Below are positions 45,813 to 54,214 of a stretch of 64,000 nt of DNA, piece after piece (position 1 is the stretch's first letter; every line of letters starts with the position of its first letter). Source of the DNA: Motiliproteus sp965230185 (GTDB taxonomy: Bacteria > Pseudomonadota > Gammaproteobacteria > Pseudomonadales > Balneatricaceae); the NCBI GenBank assembly GCA_965230185.1, contig OZ245995.1:5084001-5148000 (forward strand), written 5' to 3'. The translations under genes were made by a program, and so were the position numbers. Below the pieces are notes generated by a model. It ran no database searches, had not been told where the DNA came from, and saw only the letters and a list, made by a program, of their open reading frames with translations.

Positions 45813-46190
45813 TCACTCCATCACGTAGTCGGTAGTGATAATTTCCAGCACGTGGCCGTCCGGATCGTCGAAATAGGCGCCCCGGCCACCATACCTGGTG
45901 TTGATCTGACCATCCTCCCTGGAGCCCGGGCCACTGCCATATGAAATACCTTCAGCTTTGATGCGTGCCAGTATTGCATCAAACTCAGCGTCGCTGACTT
46001 TAAAGGCGTAGTGCAGCCTTGAAAAGCTGTCCTGATTATCGAAATCCAGGGTCAGGGTCGAGTTCACCTTAACCACCGCAAAGGGTCCCCACTCCTTAAC
46101 AAATTCAAAGCCGAAGATCCGTTCATAAAACCGGGCAGACCCGACGTTGTTCTTCGAAGGTACGATGGTATGGTTCAGGGTAATGGCCAT
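45813..46190 (-). CDS. VOC-family (glyoxalase/bleomycin-resistance fold) protein
   Basis: A 125-residue protein of the vicinal-oxygen-chelate superfamily. It has two beta-alpha-beta-beta-beta halves, starting AITLNHTIVPSKNNVGSARFYERIFGFEF and ending YFDDPDGHVLEIITTDY, with metal-ligand His and Glu in the expected places. GGAGG lies 7 nt upstream of the chosen ATG. The substrate is unknown. A leader-peptide/terminator element lies about 250 nt upstream on the same strand and may affect its expression. Confidence 0.88.
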   Translation of the reverse strand: MAITLNHTIVPSKNNVGSARFYERIFGFEFVKEWGPFAVVKVNSTLTLDFDNQDSFSRLHYAFKVSDAEFDAILARIKAEGISYGSGPGSREDGQINTRYGGRGAYFDDPDGHVLEIITTDYVME

Positions 46191-46433
46191 CAATTAACCT
46201 CCACAGCAGACTCTCTGCGAACTGAGCGGAACACTGTTTCCCATCCCGATCCGACGCTTTAATCAGTAAAGCAGCTGTTTCCGGCCACGTCACATGCAAC
46301 GGCCGCATCTTCAGATCGGCACCCGTTGCGCCATAGCCATAGAAACGGCTGCCCCGCCGCAAGAACTTCCATCAACCGTAAACAGACTGCATTAACGGCA
46401 GACCTGACGAAGCGACAAAATCGCAACCATAAA

Positions 46434-46462
46434 AAAACCCCGCCGCAGAGCAACGGGGTTTT
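46434..46462 (-). terminator. Intrinsic terminator between leader ORF and VOC gene
   Basis: AAAACCCCGTTGC and its partner GCGGCGGGGTTTTTTT (minus strand) form a stem of eight or nine pairs with a long T-run. It lies about 35 nt after the stop of a 14-codon ORF and about 240 nt before the VOC gene, so it could be an attenuator. Confidence 0.8.
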
Positions 46463-46496
46463 CCGTCATAGAGCAGACTCAGGCGACAGCCCGGCG

Positions 46497-46541
46497 TCAG
46501 CAGGCTATCCCGGGAGTTTGCTCGATAAGTCGGTCAGACAT
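46497..46541 (-). CDS. Putative 14-residue leader peptide
   Basis: MSDRLIEQTPGIAC is encoded from an ATG preceded at 7 nt by AGAGGAGGTGATC. That Shine-Dalgarno can pair without gap to the 16S rRNA 3' end over about 11 nt. This is far stronger than elsewhere in the window. An intrinsic terminator follows directly. It has no resemblance I know of. It could be a regulatory leader peptide of the downstream VOC gene or a free-standing small protein. Confidence 0.5.
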   Translation of the reverse strand: MSDRLIEQTPGIAC

Positions 46542-46827
46542 ACGATCACCTCCTCTGGTTCAGGGAATGATTCTTCACGCCAGCGCCCCCCTGGCAGGCG
46601 GCTGACGAAACGCCTTATCCGTCAATGTGCGCCTGAACCGCGTCGCTGTCAAATCAAAAACACCAGCACAGACTGAGGCTCTTACCGCTTATCAAAGCGC
46701 TGCCCGTCAGATCCCTGCCCCCGATGGCGACGGGAACATGTTAGGATGCCGAACCTGATTCCCCGGTCTGCGCCCCCTTCCGGAGCAAACCAGACCACCC
46801 AGATGACAACGCCGGACGAGACCACCT

Positions 46828-47175
46828 GTGAGCCGATACAGTAAACAGAAGAAAGCATCCGAACAGACCCGCAGCGAAGCCATGGCCATCGCCCGCGGTA
46901 CTCAGAAGCCGGGCCAGACCAAAGAGCAGACAAAGCTGATCGCTCAGGGCATCGAGAAGGGCATCGAGCTCTACAAGAAGCAGCAGAAGGCGAAGGCCCG
47001 GGAACTCGACAAACGCCTGAAGAACGCGAAATCAACTGCCGGCCTGCCCGAACAGACGGAAACCGCCTCCACAGAGACTGCGGCTCCGGTGTCGACGCCG
47101 ACTTCACGCCTGCCCTGGTTGCTGTTGGGGACTTCCTGGGCCCTGTTCGCCCTCTATCTGGTACTGACCGGATAA
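46828..47175 (+). CDS. DUF2956 family protein
   Basis: A 115-residue protein starting with GTG. The first 70 residues are highly charged (KKASEQTRSEAMAIARGTQKPGQTKEQTKLIAQGIEKGI), which is the DUF2956 signature. They are followed by a Thr/Ala/Pro-rich linker and one C-terminal membrane helix (LPWLLLGTSWALFALYLVL). It is therefore probably a tail-anchored inner-membrane protein facing the cytoplasm. No function is established for the family. Confidence 0.85.
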   Translation: MSRYSKQKKASEQTRSEAMAIARGTQKPGQTKEQTKLIAQGIEKGIELYKKQQKAKARELDKRLKNAKSTAGLPEQTETASTETAAPVSTPTSRLPWLLLGTSWALFALYLVLTG

Positions 47176-47260
47176 ACGCCCGGCTTCGGCAGCCGAAACC
47201 CCGCTGATCGCCTGAATCCGCGTTGAAAGGACGCGGACAGCTACATTCTGTACAAAATTC

Positions 47261-47276
47261 AGACAAAATTTTGTCT
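47261..47276. promoter_or_regulatory. Perfect 16-bp palindrome upstream of the glyoxylate/serine gene cluster
   Basis: AGACAAAATTTTGTCT is fully self-complementary. ACAAAATT also occurs once more 11 bp upstream. It lies 76-91 nt before the class-V aminotransferase start and is a good operator candidate. No regulator gene lies directly beside it. Confidence 0.5.
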
Positions 47277-47313
47277 CCACCGGCTTGCCATCTTAAAAAG
47301 CCTCAGGCATTCT

Positions 47314-47340
47314 TGTGAAAAAATAATAACTATTTTCACA
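47314..47340. promoter_or_regulatory. Inverted repeat close to the aminotransferase start
   Basis: TGTGAAAA and TTTTCACA are perfect 8-bp arms around an AT-rich 11-nt centre, ending 11 nt before the ATG at 47352. Binding here would block initiation. It is distinct in sequence from the palindrome 40 bp upstream. Confidence 0.45.
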
Positions 47341-47351
47341 CAGGTAGAATT

Positions 47352-48485
47352 ATGTCTGATATATATTCCAATATCGATCCTCAGGGCCTGCTCGAGTACT
47401 CCGTGGTCTATACCGACCGCTCGCTCAACCATATGTCCGCCAGCTTCCAGCAGGTGATGAAGGATATCTCCCGCACTCTCAAATCCGTCTACAGCGCCAG
47501 TGCCGTGGCGGTGGTTCCGGGCAGCGGCACCTTCGGTATGGAGGCGGTCGCCCGTCAGTTCGCTACCGGCAAAAAATGCCTGGTGATCCGTAACGGCTGG
47601 TTCAGCTTCCGCTGGAGCCAGATCTTCGAGATGGGCGACATTCCCGCCGCCTGTACGGTGCTGAAAGCGCGGCCGGTGGAGGATGGCAGCGAAGCCCCCT
47701 TCGCCCCCGCCCCCATTGAAGAGGTGGTCGCCACTATTAAAGCCGAGAGACCGGAACTGGTATTCGCCCCCCATGTGGAAACCTCGTCCGGCATGATCCT
47801 CCCGGACGACTACCTGCGGGCCGTGGCCGATGCGGTTCACAGTGTCGGCGGTCTGTTTGTGCTGGACTGCATCGCCTCCGGCACTCTCTGGGTCGATATG
47901 CAGGCCAGTGGCGTCGACATCCTGATCAGCGCCCCGCAGAAAGGCTGGAGCGGCTCCCCCTGCTGCGGCCTGGTGATGATGAACGGTCAGGCCCGCGAGA
48001 TCCTGGAGACCACCACCAGCAGCAGCTTCGCCTGTGATCTGAAGAAGTGGCTGCAGATCATGGAAGCCTACGAACAGGGCGGCCATGCCTACCACGCCAC
48101 CATGCCCACCGACGCCCTCAGTCGCTTCCGCGACGTCATGCTGGAAACCGAGGCGCTGGGCTTTGAACAGGTCCGTGAGCAGCAGCAGGCGCTGGGCGAC
48201 AGAGTCCGTGCCCTGCTGGCCGATCGTGGTATTCGCAGCGTCGCCGCCGACGGCTTCGGCGCCCCCGGCGTGGTGGTCAGTTACACCCGCGATGCCGATA
48301 TCCACAACGGCAGCAAGTTTGTCGCCGAAGGCATGCAGATCGCCGCCGGCGTTCCGTTGCAGTGTGACGAGCCGGCCGATTTCCGGACCTTCCGTCTGGG
48401 CCTGTTCGGACTCGACAAACTCGGCGATGTCGACGCCGCGGTCGGTCGCCTGGAACAGACCCTGGACCGGGTGCTGCCGGCCTGA
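47352..48485 (+). CDS. Class-V aminotransferase (alanine/serine-glyoxylate type)
   Basis: PLP aminotransferase of 377 residues, distantly paralogous to BhcA. The phosphate-binding segment is VVPGSGTFGMEAVARQF, the substrate-side HVETSSGMILPDDY follows, and the PLP lysine lies in SAPQKGWSGSP. Family members use alanine or serine to aminate glyoxylate; which donor is used cannot be read here. Followed on the same strand by a GlcG-like gene, glyA and sdaA, it would supply glycine for conversion to serine and pyruvate. Confidence 0.88.
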   Translation: MSDIYSNIDPQGLLEYSVVYTDRSLNHMSASFQQVMKDISRTLKSVYSASAVAVVPGSGTFGMEAVARQFATGKKCLVIRNGWFSFRWSQIFEMGDIPAACTVLKARPVEDGSEAPFAPAPIEEVVATIKAERPELVFAPHVETSSGMILPDDYLRAVADAVHSVGGLFVLDCIASGTLWVDMQASGVDILISAPQKGWSGSPCCGLVMMNGQAREILETTTSSSFACDLKKWLQIMEAYEQGGHAYHATMPTDALSRFRDVMLETEALGFEQVREQQQALGDRVRALLADRGIRSVAADGFGAPGVVVSYTRDADIHNGSKFVAEGMQIAAGVPLQCDEPADFRTFRLGLFGLDKLGDVDAAVGRLEQTLDRVLPA

Positions 48486-48657
48486 AAGGAACTGAAAGAA
48501 GAAGCCGGAAAGGCTCGCTTTCATAATCTGGCGCAGCGGAATCGGCCACTGAGGCTTCGCCACCACTGTGGCGGGGTCCGGCCCGGTTTTTCCGCTGCCG
48601 GCAGAATATAACAATATAAAAATCAGCTACTGAAAAACTATAAATGGGTGAACCACG

Positions 48658-49086
48658 ATGAGAATGATGCCTAAACTGACTCTCTCCTCGGCCCGGGTCG
48701 TGATGCAGGCCTGTGTCGAAAAAGCGGAAGAGATCGCCGTCGATATGGATATCGCCATCACCGACGACAGCGGCAACCTGCTGATGTTTCAGCGCATGGA
48801 TGATGCCCGCATCACCAGTATCGATATCTCCATCGGCAAATCCTTTACCGCCGCCGCGGCCCGTAAATCCACCCGCTCCTACGGGGAGGTCAGCGTGCCC
48901 GGCAAGCCCGCCTTCGGTATCAACACCAGCAATCAGGGACGCTTCTCCATCGTCGCCGGCGGCCTGCCGTTGTTTGCCAACGAGCAGATCGTCGGCGGCG
49001 TCGGCTGCAGCTCCGGAACCCCGGATCAGGACGAGATTGTCGCCCAGGCCGGTGTTGACGCCTTTCTGGCCCATATCTGCCAGTAA
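48658..49086 (+). CDS. GlcG/HbpS-family protein
   Basis: A 142-residue protein of the GlcG/HbpS (DUF336) family, starting LTLSSARVVMQACVEKAEEI and containing DDSGNLLMFQRMDDARITSIDISIGKSFTAAA. Some family members bind heme or corrinoids; GlcG itself is encoded with glycolate oxidase, though its role is unclear. Here it lies between two glyoxylate/glycine genes, which fits the family's link to C2 metabolism. Confidence 0.85.
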   Translation: MRMMPKLTLSSARVVMQACVEKAEEIAVDMDIAITDDSGNLLMFQRMDDARITSIDISIGKSFTAAAARKSTRSYGEVSVPGKPAFGINTSNQGRFSIVAGGLPLFANEQIVGGVGCSSGTPDQDEIVAQAGVDAFLAHICQ

Positions 49087-49257
49087 ATCAACAACGCCCG
49101 ACAACCCCTAACTATTCAGCCAGCACCGGATTCTCCGAATCGCAGCCGACGCTGCTGTCCCGCAAAGGACAGAGCCCGGATCGCGATCCGGGGGCCCGGT
49201 CGTGGATCAGATCTGACCGGTGCCGACCCGCGCCGGGTCATCTAGCAGGAGAAACAC

Positions 49258-50517
49258 ATGTTCAGCCAGCAGGACACTATCCGTAATTACGACGAAGCAC
49301 TCTGGACTGCGATGCAGCAGGAGGCGGATCGTCAGGAAGCACATATCGAACTGATCGCTTCCGAGAACTACACCAGCCCCCGGGTGATGGAAGCCCAGGG
49401 CTCCCAGCTCACCAATAAGTATGCCGAAGGTTACCCCGAAAAACGTTACTACGGCGGCTGTGAACACGTGGATGTGGTCGAACAGCTGGCCATCGATCGG
49501 GCCAAAGAACTGTTCGGCGCCGACTACGCCAACGTTCAGCCCCACTCCGGTTCCCAGGCCAACGCCGCCGTCTATATGGCGCTGGTGCAGCCCGGCGAGA
49601 CCGTGCTGGGCATGAGTCTGGCCCACGGCGGTCACCTGACCCACGGCTCCCACGTCAACTTCTCCGGCAAGATCTACAACGCCGTCCAGTACGGCCTGAC
49701 CGATGCCGGTGAGATCGATTACGCCCAGGTGGAAGCACTGGCTAAAGAACATCAGCCGAAGATGATCGTCGCCGGTTTCTCCGCCTACTCCCGGGTGGTG
49801 GACTGGGCCCGCTTCCGCGAGATCGCCGATGCCGTCGGCGCTTACCTGTTCGTCGACATGGCCCATGTCGCCGGGCTGGTGGCCGCCGGCCTGTATCCCA
49901 ATCCGATGCCGTACGCCGACGTGGTGACCACCACCACCCACAAGACCCTGCGCGGTCCCCGTGGCGGCCTGATTCTGGCCCGCGCCAACGCCGAGCTGGA
50001 GAAGAAGCTCAACTCCGCGGTCTTCCCCGGTGGCCAGGGCGGCCCGCTGATGCATGTGATCGCCGCCAAGGCCGTGGCCTTCAAAGAAGCGCTGGATCCG
50101 GCCTTTAAAGAGTACCAGGCCCAGGTGGTGAAGAACGCCGACGCCATGGCGAAGGTCTTTATCGAGCGGGGCTACGACGTGGTCTCCGGCGGCACCGACA
50201 ACCACCTGTTCCTGCTCAGCCTGATCAAGCAGGGGCTGACCGGTAAGGACGCCGATGCGGCGCTGGGGCGTGCCTCCATCACCGTCAACAAGAACGCGGT
50301 TCCCAACGATCCGCAGTCGCCCTTCGTCACCTCCGGGCTGCGGATCGGCTCGCCGGTGATCACCACCCGCGGCCTGAAAGAAGAACAGTGCGCCGAACTG
50401 ACCGGCTGGATCGCCGATATCCTCGATGCGATGCAGGCGGGCGATGCCGAAGCCGCCATTGCCGAGGTGAAGGAGAAGGTGCACGGACTCTGCGCCGATT
50501 ATCCGGTTTATCGATAA
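49258..50517 (+). CDS. glyA: Serine hydroxymethyltransferase
   Basis: PLP enzyme interconverting glycine plus methylene-tetrahydrofolate with serine. The 419-residue length is standard. Landmarks are IELIASENYTSPRVMEAQGS, the glycine-rich NVQPHSGSQANAAVY, and the PLP lysine in VTTTTHKTLRGPRGG. AGGAG precedes the ATG. With the aminotransferase upstream and serine dehydratase 64 nt downstream it forms a glycine to serine to pyruvate route. It may be a catabolic copy; a housekeeping copy could exist elsewhere. Confidence 0.97.
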   Translation: MFSQQDTIRNYDEALWTAMQQEADRQEAHIELIASENYTSPRVMEAQGSQLTNKYAEGYPEKRYYGGCEHVDVVEQLAIDRAKELFGADYANVQPHSGSQANAAVYMALVQPGETVLGMSLAHGGHLTHGSHVNFSGKIYNAVQYGLTDAGEIDYAQVEALAKEHQPKMIVAGFSAYSRVVDWARFREIADAVGAYLFVDMAHVAGLVAAGLYPNPMPYADVVTTTTHKTLRGPRGGLILARANAELEKKLNSAVFPGGQGGPLMHVIAAKAVAFKEALDPAFKEYQAQVVKNADAMAKVFIERGYDVVSGGTDNHLFLLSLIKQGLTGKDADAALGRASITVNKNAVPNDPQSPFVTSGLRIGSPVITTRGLKEEQCAELTGWIADILDAMQAGDAEAAIAEVKEKVHGLCADYPVYR

Positions 50518-50581
50518 ACCCGATTCACAGGTCTGTACGGGCGGCGCCACCGGCACCGCCCGGTAACACGAGGTTATCGAT

Positions 50582-51964
50582 ATGGCTATTAGCATCTTTG
50601 ACATGCTGAAGATCGGCATTGGTCCGTCCAGCTCGCACACCGTCGGGCCGATGAAGGCGGCGCAGCTGTTCGCCACCGCCCTGCAGGACGACGGACTGCT
50701 GTCACGGGTCAGTCGTGTGCAGTCACAGCTGTTCGGCTCGCTGGGGGCCACCGGCAGGGGCCACGGTTCCGGTCCCGCGGTTTTACTGGGACTGGAAGGA
50801 CATCTGCCGGAGCAGATCGACCCGGCCATTGTGGTGCCGCGTTCCGAGGCGATCTGCGGGCAGTCCCAACTGCGGCTGCTGGACGAGCATCCCATTGCCT
50901 TTAACGAGGCGGAGGATCTGATCTACCACCGCACCGAATCGCTGCCGTTTCATGCCAACGGCATGAGTTTCACCGCCTGGGATAATGAGGGCAACGAACT
51001 CAGCCATCGGGTCTATTACTCGGTGGGCGGCGGTTTCGTGGTGGACGAGGAAGCGGCGGGGGCCGATCGTATCGTCGAGGACTGTACGAAATTGCCGTAC
51101 CCCTTTAAGACCGGGGAGCAGCTGCTGCAGATGTGCAGAGACAGCGGCCTCTCCATCGCCGACATCATGCTGGCCAACGAACAGGTCTGGCGCAGTGAAG
51201 CGGAGGTCCGCGAGGGCATTCTGCAGATCTGGCAGGTGATGAAGGAGTGCGTGCAGAACGGTATTCACAACGAAGGCGTGCTGCCGGGCGGGCTGAAGGT
51301 GAAACGTCGGGCCGCCTCCCTGCACCGGGAGCTGAAGAACCGCACCCGCATGGACATGATCACGCCGTCGCTGGGGGCCATGGACTGGGTCAACCTGTAT
51401 GCGCTGGCGGTCAACGAAGAGAACGCCGCCGGCGGGCGGATGGTGACTGCCCCCACCAACGGGGCGGCGGGCATCATCCCGGCGGTGCTGCACTACTACG
51501 ACAACTTCTGCCCCAACTCCGATGAGGAGGGGGTGATCCGCTTCCTGCTGACGGCGGCGGCGATCGGCATCCTGTTCAAGGAGAACGCCTCGATCTCCGG
51601 GGCCGAAGTGGGCTGTCAGGGCGAGGTGGGCTCGGCCTGTGCGATGGCGGCGGCCGGACTGGCGGAAGCCACCGGCGGCACTCCGGAACAGGTGGAGAAC
51701 GCCGCCGAGATCGGTATGGAGCACAACCTGGGCCTGACCTGCGATCCGATCGGCGGGCTGGTGCAGGTGCCCTGTATCGAGCGCAACGCGATGGCGGCGC
51801 TGAAGGCGATCAACGCCGCGGCTCTGGCGCTGCGGGGCGACGGCGAGCACTTCGTATCGCTGGACAAGGTGATCCGCACCATGCGCGACACCGGTCTTGA
51901 CATGCTTGAAAAATATAAAGAAACCTCTCGCGGAGGGCTGGCCGTCAACGTCATCGAATGCTGA
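50582..51964 (+). CDS. sdaA: L-serine ammonia-lyase (single-chain, iron-sulfur type)
   Basis: Deaminates L-serine to pyruvate and ammonia. The 460-residue chain has the fused beta and alpha domains of the SdaA type, starting ISIFDMLKIGIGPSSSHTVGPM. Cysteines for the oxygen-sensitive [4Fe-4S] cluster are likely those in DNFCPNS, EVGCQGEVGSAC and NLGLTCDP. It is downstream of glyA on the same strand and completes the catabolic route from glyoxylate. Confidence 0.96.
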   Translation: MAISIFDMLKIGIGPSSSHTVGPMKAAQLFATALQDDGLLSRVSRVQSQLFGSLGATGRGHGSGPAVLLGLEGHLPEQIDPAIVVPRSEAICGQSQLRLLDEHPIAFNEAEDLIYHRTESLPFHANGMSFTAWDNEGNELSHRVYYSVGGGFVVDEEAAGADRIVEDCTKLPYPFKTGEQLLQMCRDSGLSIADIMLANEQVWRSEAEVREGILQIWQVMKECVQNGIHNEGVLPGGLKVKRRAASLHRELKNRTRMDMITPSLGAMDWVNLYALAVNEENAAGGRMVTAPTNGAAGIIPAVLHYYDNFCPNSDEEGVIRFLLTAAAIGILFKENASISGAEVGCQGEVGSACAMAAAGLAEATGGTPEQVENAAEIGMEHNLGLTCDPIGGLVQVPCIERNAMAALKAINAAALALRGDGEHFVSLDKVIRTMRDTGLDMLEKYKETSRGGLAVNVIEC

Positions 51965-52120
51965 CAGCGGCCGGCAATCGCTGAACCGGTCGCTCTGTAA
52001 AGCGCACAGTCCACCCGATCCCGTTTCGCAACGCCTCAGCGGGCAGGGATCGGGGCGTATTTGCAGAGCGGCCACCCTCTGCCATTCGCCGATGCTGGCA
52101 TCGTCAGGCAGATATGCCGA

Positions 52121-54139
52121 TCAGCCGGTACCTGAAGCCTGGTGTGGATCCCGGATCTGCTTATCGCTGACCACCCGAATGCCGGCATTCTGCAATCGCC
52201 GGTACAGGGTGGCCCGGCTGATTCCCAGTGACAGGGCGGCGGCGGACATATTACCACCGCTGGCCTCGATGGCCTGTTTGATCAGCTCGATCTGGGCATT
52301 CTGCAGAGTACCGGGAGAACGACTGGCACGGTCGGGTTTGCCATTCGGTACCACCGGTCTGGAATCCAGCGTCAGCTCATCACGAAAATCATCGGTCAGC
52401 AGCGCTTCGGTAATCACCTGCTCCCCCTCCTCCACAAATGCCAGGCAGGTCTTCAGCAGGGTCTGCAACTGGCGCACGTTGCCGGGCCAGCGATAACACT
52501 GCAGGGTTGCCATCAACCCGGGGTCGATACAGGGGACCGCGTTCCCGCCACTCTCGAGGTGCAACAGGTGGTCCACCAGGCCGGGGAAATTGGCCCGATC
52601 ACGCAACGGCGGAATGCGGATCGAGACGCCGTTGAGTCGGTAGTAGAGGTCCTCTCGAAAACGCCCTTCGGCCACCATCTGTTTCAGATCCCGGTGGGTG
52701 GCACAGATCACGGTGATATCCACCGGAATCTCCTTGTTGCTGCCCAGCGGCGTCACCGAGCGTTCCTGTAGCACCCGCAACAACCGGGCCTGCATCTCCA
52801 GCGGCATATCGCCGATCTCATCAAGAAACAGGGAGCCCCGGCTGGCCTGCTGTACCTTGCCCTGCATACCGCCGCGCCGGGCGCCGGTAAAGGCACCATC
52901 CTGATAGCCGAACAGTTCCGATTCGATCAGCCCCTCCGGGATCGCGGCGCAGTTCAGCGCCACAAAGGGCTGGTCACCGCGGTTGCTTTCCTCGTGCAGG
53001 GCCCTGGCCAGCATCTCTTTGCCGGAACCGGTCTCGCCCAGCAGCAAGATCGGGATCTGATGATCCAGCGCCTTGCGGCCGCGCCCGGCCGCCCGGCCGA
53101 ACTCGGCATCGTCGAGGGTAACGCCGGCCAGTGCCGTACTGTGATCTGAGCCGGATCGGGGAGACAGGGAAGTCTGCGCTTGTGCCGCCGGCTGACCGGC
53201 AGCTTTCTGCAGAGGAATATTCAGCATCCGACCAGTAAGAGAGGCCTTCCCTTCGTGGCGCAGCTGCAGCGGCGCCGCCGACGATCGCCGACTCTGGTCG
53301 ACGACCGCAGACAGTGAACAGCCGAACAGACTGGCAAAGCAGTGGCTGCCGACACTGTCGGAAGCGATCGACAGCAGTTCACCGGCCTGCCGGTTCAGCG
53401 CCAGCAGCCGGCCATCGTCGGAAAACGCCAGCAGTCCCTGCCACAGGCTGCCGATAAATTCCGGGCGGCTGTGGACCGCCAGCACCAGCTGCTGCCGGTA
53501 GCGGTCACTGAACAGACGCTGTTCAATCAGCTCCGCCGACATACTGACCAGCCCCAGGTTATGGCGACTGCCCAGACACTCCTCGGAGGTCACATCAAGG
53601 ATCCCGGCGATCTCCCCGCCGGGGCCACGAATCGGTGCCGCGGAACAGGAAAATCCACTGAGACTCTCCAGGTAGTGTTCACCGCCCCGAATCAGCAGTG
53701 GCCGGCCCTGTTCCATCACCGTGCCGAAGGCGTTGGTGCCGCCGACGGTCTCCCGCCAGCAGGTGCCCGCCTGCAGGGAGTAACGGGTGACCCTGTCGAG
53801 AAAACGCTGCTCTCCCAGGGTCTTCAGGATGGTGGCATCGGCGTCGGAGAGCATCACCAGGGTGTCGCTGCCGCCGAAGTGGCGACAGAGGCTCTCCATC
53901 TCGGGAATCGAGCTGGCGATCAGCTGCCGGTGGCGGTCGCGGATCTGATCGAACTCACGGCCGTTCATCTGTTGCAGATCCGGTTTATGGTCGGGACGCA
54001 ACCCCCGCTCCAGGCAGCGGTTCCAGGAGGCTTCGATCTCCCCGGGCAGCAGCCCGCTGGGCAGCGCGCCCTCACTGGCGACCATTTGCCGGGCCCGGCG
54101 AGTCACTCCGGGATCATGGCTGGCAGACGATAACAACAT
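52121..54139 (-). CDS. AcoR-like sigma-54-dependent activator (GAF-AAA-Fis)
   Basis: A 672-residue enhancer-binding protein. The N-terminal sensory part (about 1-300) contains a GAF domain with the AcoR-like segment TCWRETVGGTNAFGTVMEQ. The AAA+ domain has Walker A GETGSGKE, the sigma-54-contacting GAFTGA, and LFLDEIGDM. A Fis-type helix-turn-helix closes the chain (GNMSAAALSLGISRATLYRRL). The start follows AGGAG at 7 nt. It is the last gene on the same strand as the QhpD-type operon, 75 nt behind the second U32 gene. A matching sigma-54 promoter stands before the divergent aldehyde dehydrogenase. Aldehydes, amines or related diols are possible ligands. Confidence 0.92.
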   Translation of the reverse strand: MLLSSASHDPGVTRRARQMVASEGALPSGLLPGEIEASWNRCLERGLRPDHKPDLQQMNGREFDQIRDRHRQLIASSIPEMESLCRHFGGSDTLVMLSDADATILKTLGEQRFLDRVTRYSLQAGTCWRETVGGTNAFGTVMEQGRPLLIRGGEHYLESLSGFSCSAAPIRGPGGEIAGILDVTSEECLGSRHNLGLVSMSAELIEQRLFSDRYRQQLVLAVHSRPEFIGSLWQGLLAFSDDGRLLALNRQAGELLSIASDSVGSHCFASLFGCSLSAVVDQSRRSSAAPLQLRHEGKASLTGRMLNIPLQKAAGQPAAQAQTSLSPRSGSDHSTALAGVTLDDAEFGRAAGRGRKALDHQIPILLLGETGSGKEMLARALHEESNRGDQPFVALNCAAIPEGLIESELFGYQDGAFTGARRGGMQGKVQQASRGSLFLDEIGDMPLEMQARLLRVLQERSVTPLGSNKEIPVDITVICATHRDLKQMVAEGRFREDLYYRLNGVSIRIPPLRDRANFPGLVDHLLHLESGGNAVPCIDPGLMATLQCYRWPGNVRQLQTLLKTCLAFVEEGEQVITEALLTDDFRDELTLDSRPVVPNGKPDRASRSPGTLQNAQIELIKQAIEASGGNMSAAALSLGISRATLYRRLQNAGIRVVSDKQIRDPHQASGTG

Positions 54140-54214
54140 AGACAACTCCTCTCTCGTTCTTATTATTCTGCTTTCTGTTCTGGCAGTTGCGACCGCTGGC
54201 GGTCGCTGGATCAT

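Noticed and set aside
46123..46362. 79-codon ORF overlapping the VOC gene start
   Set aside because: Overlaps a well-supported gene with a good ribosome-binding site in another frame; no motif and no start signal of its own.
49087..49257. Possible glycine riboswitch before glyA
   Set aside because: Contains a CCCGGATCGCGATCCGGG hairpin but none of the conserved glycine-aptamer segments that I can recognise.
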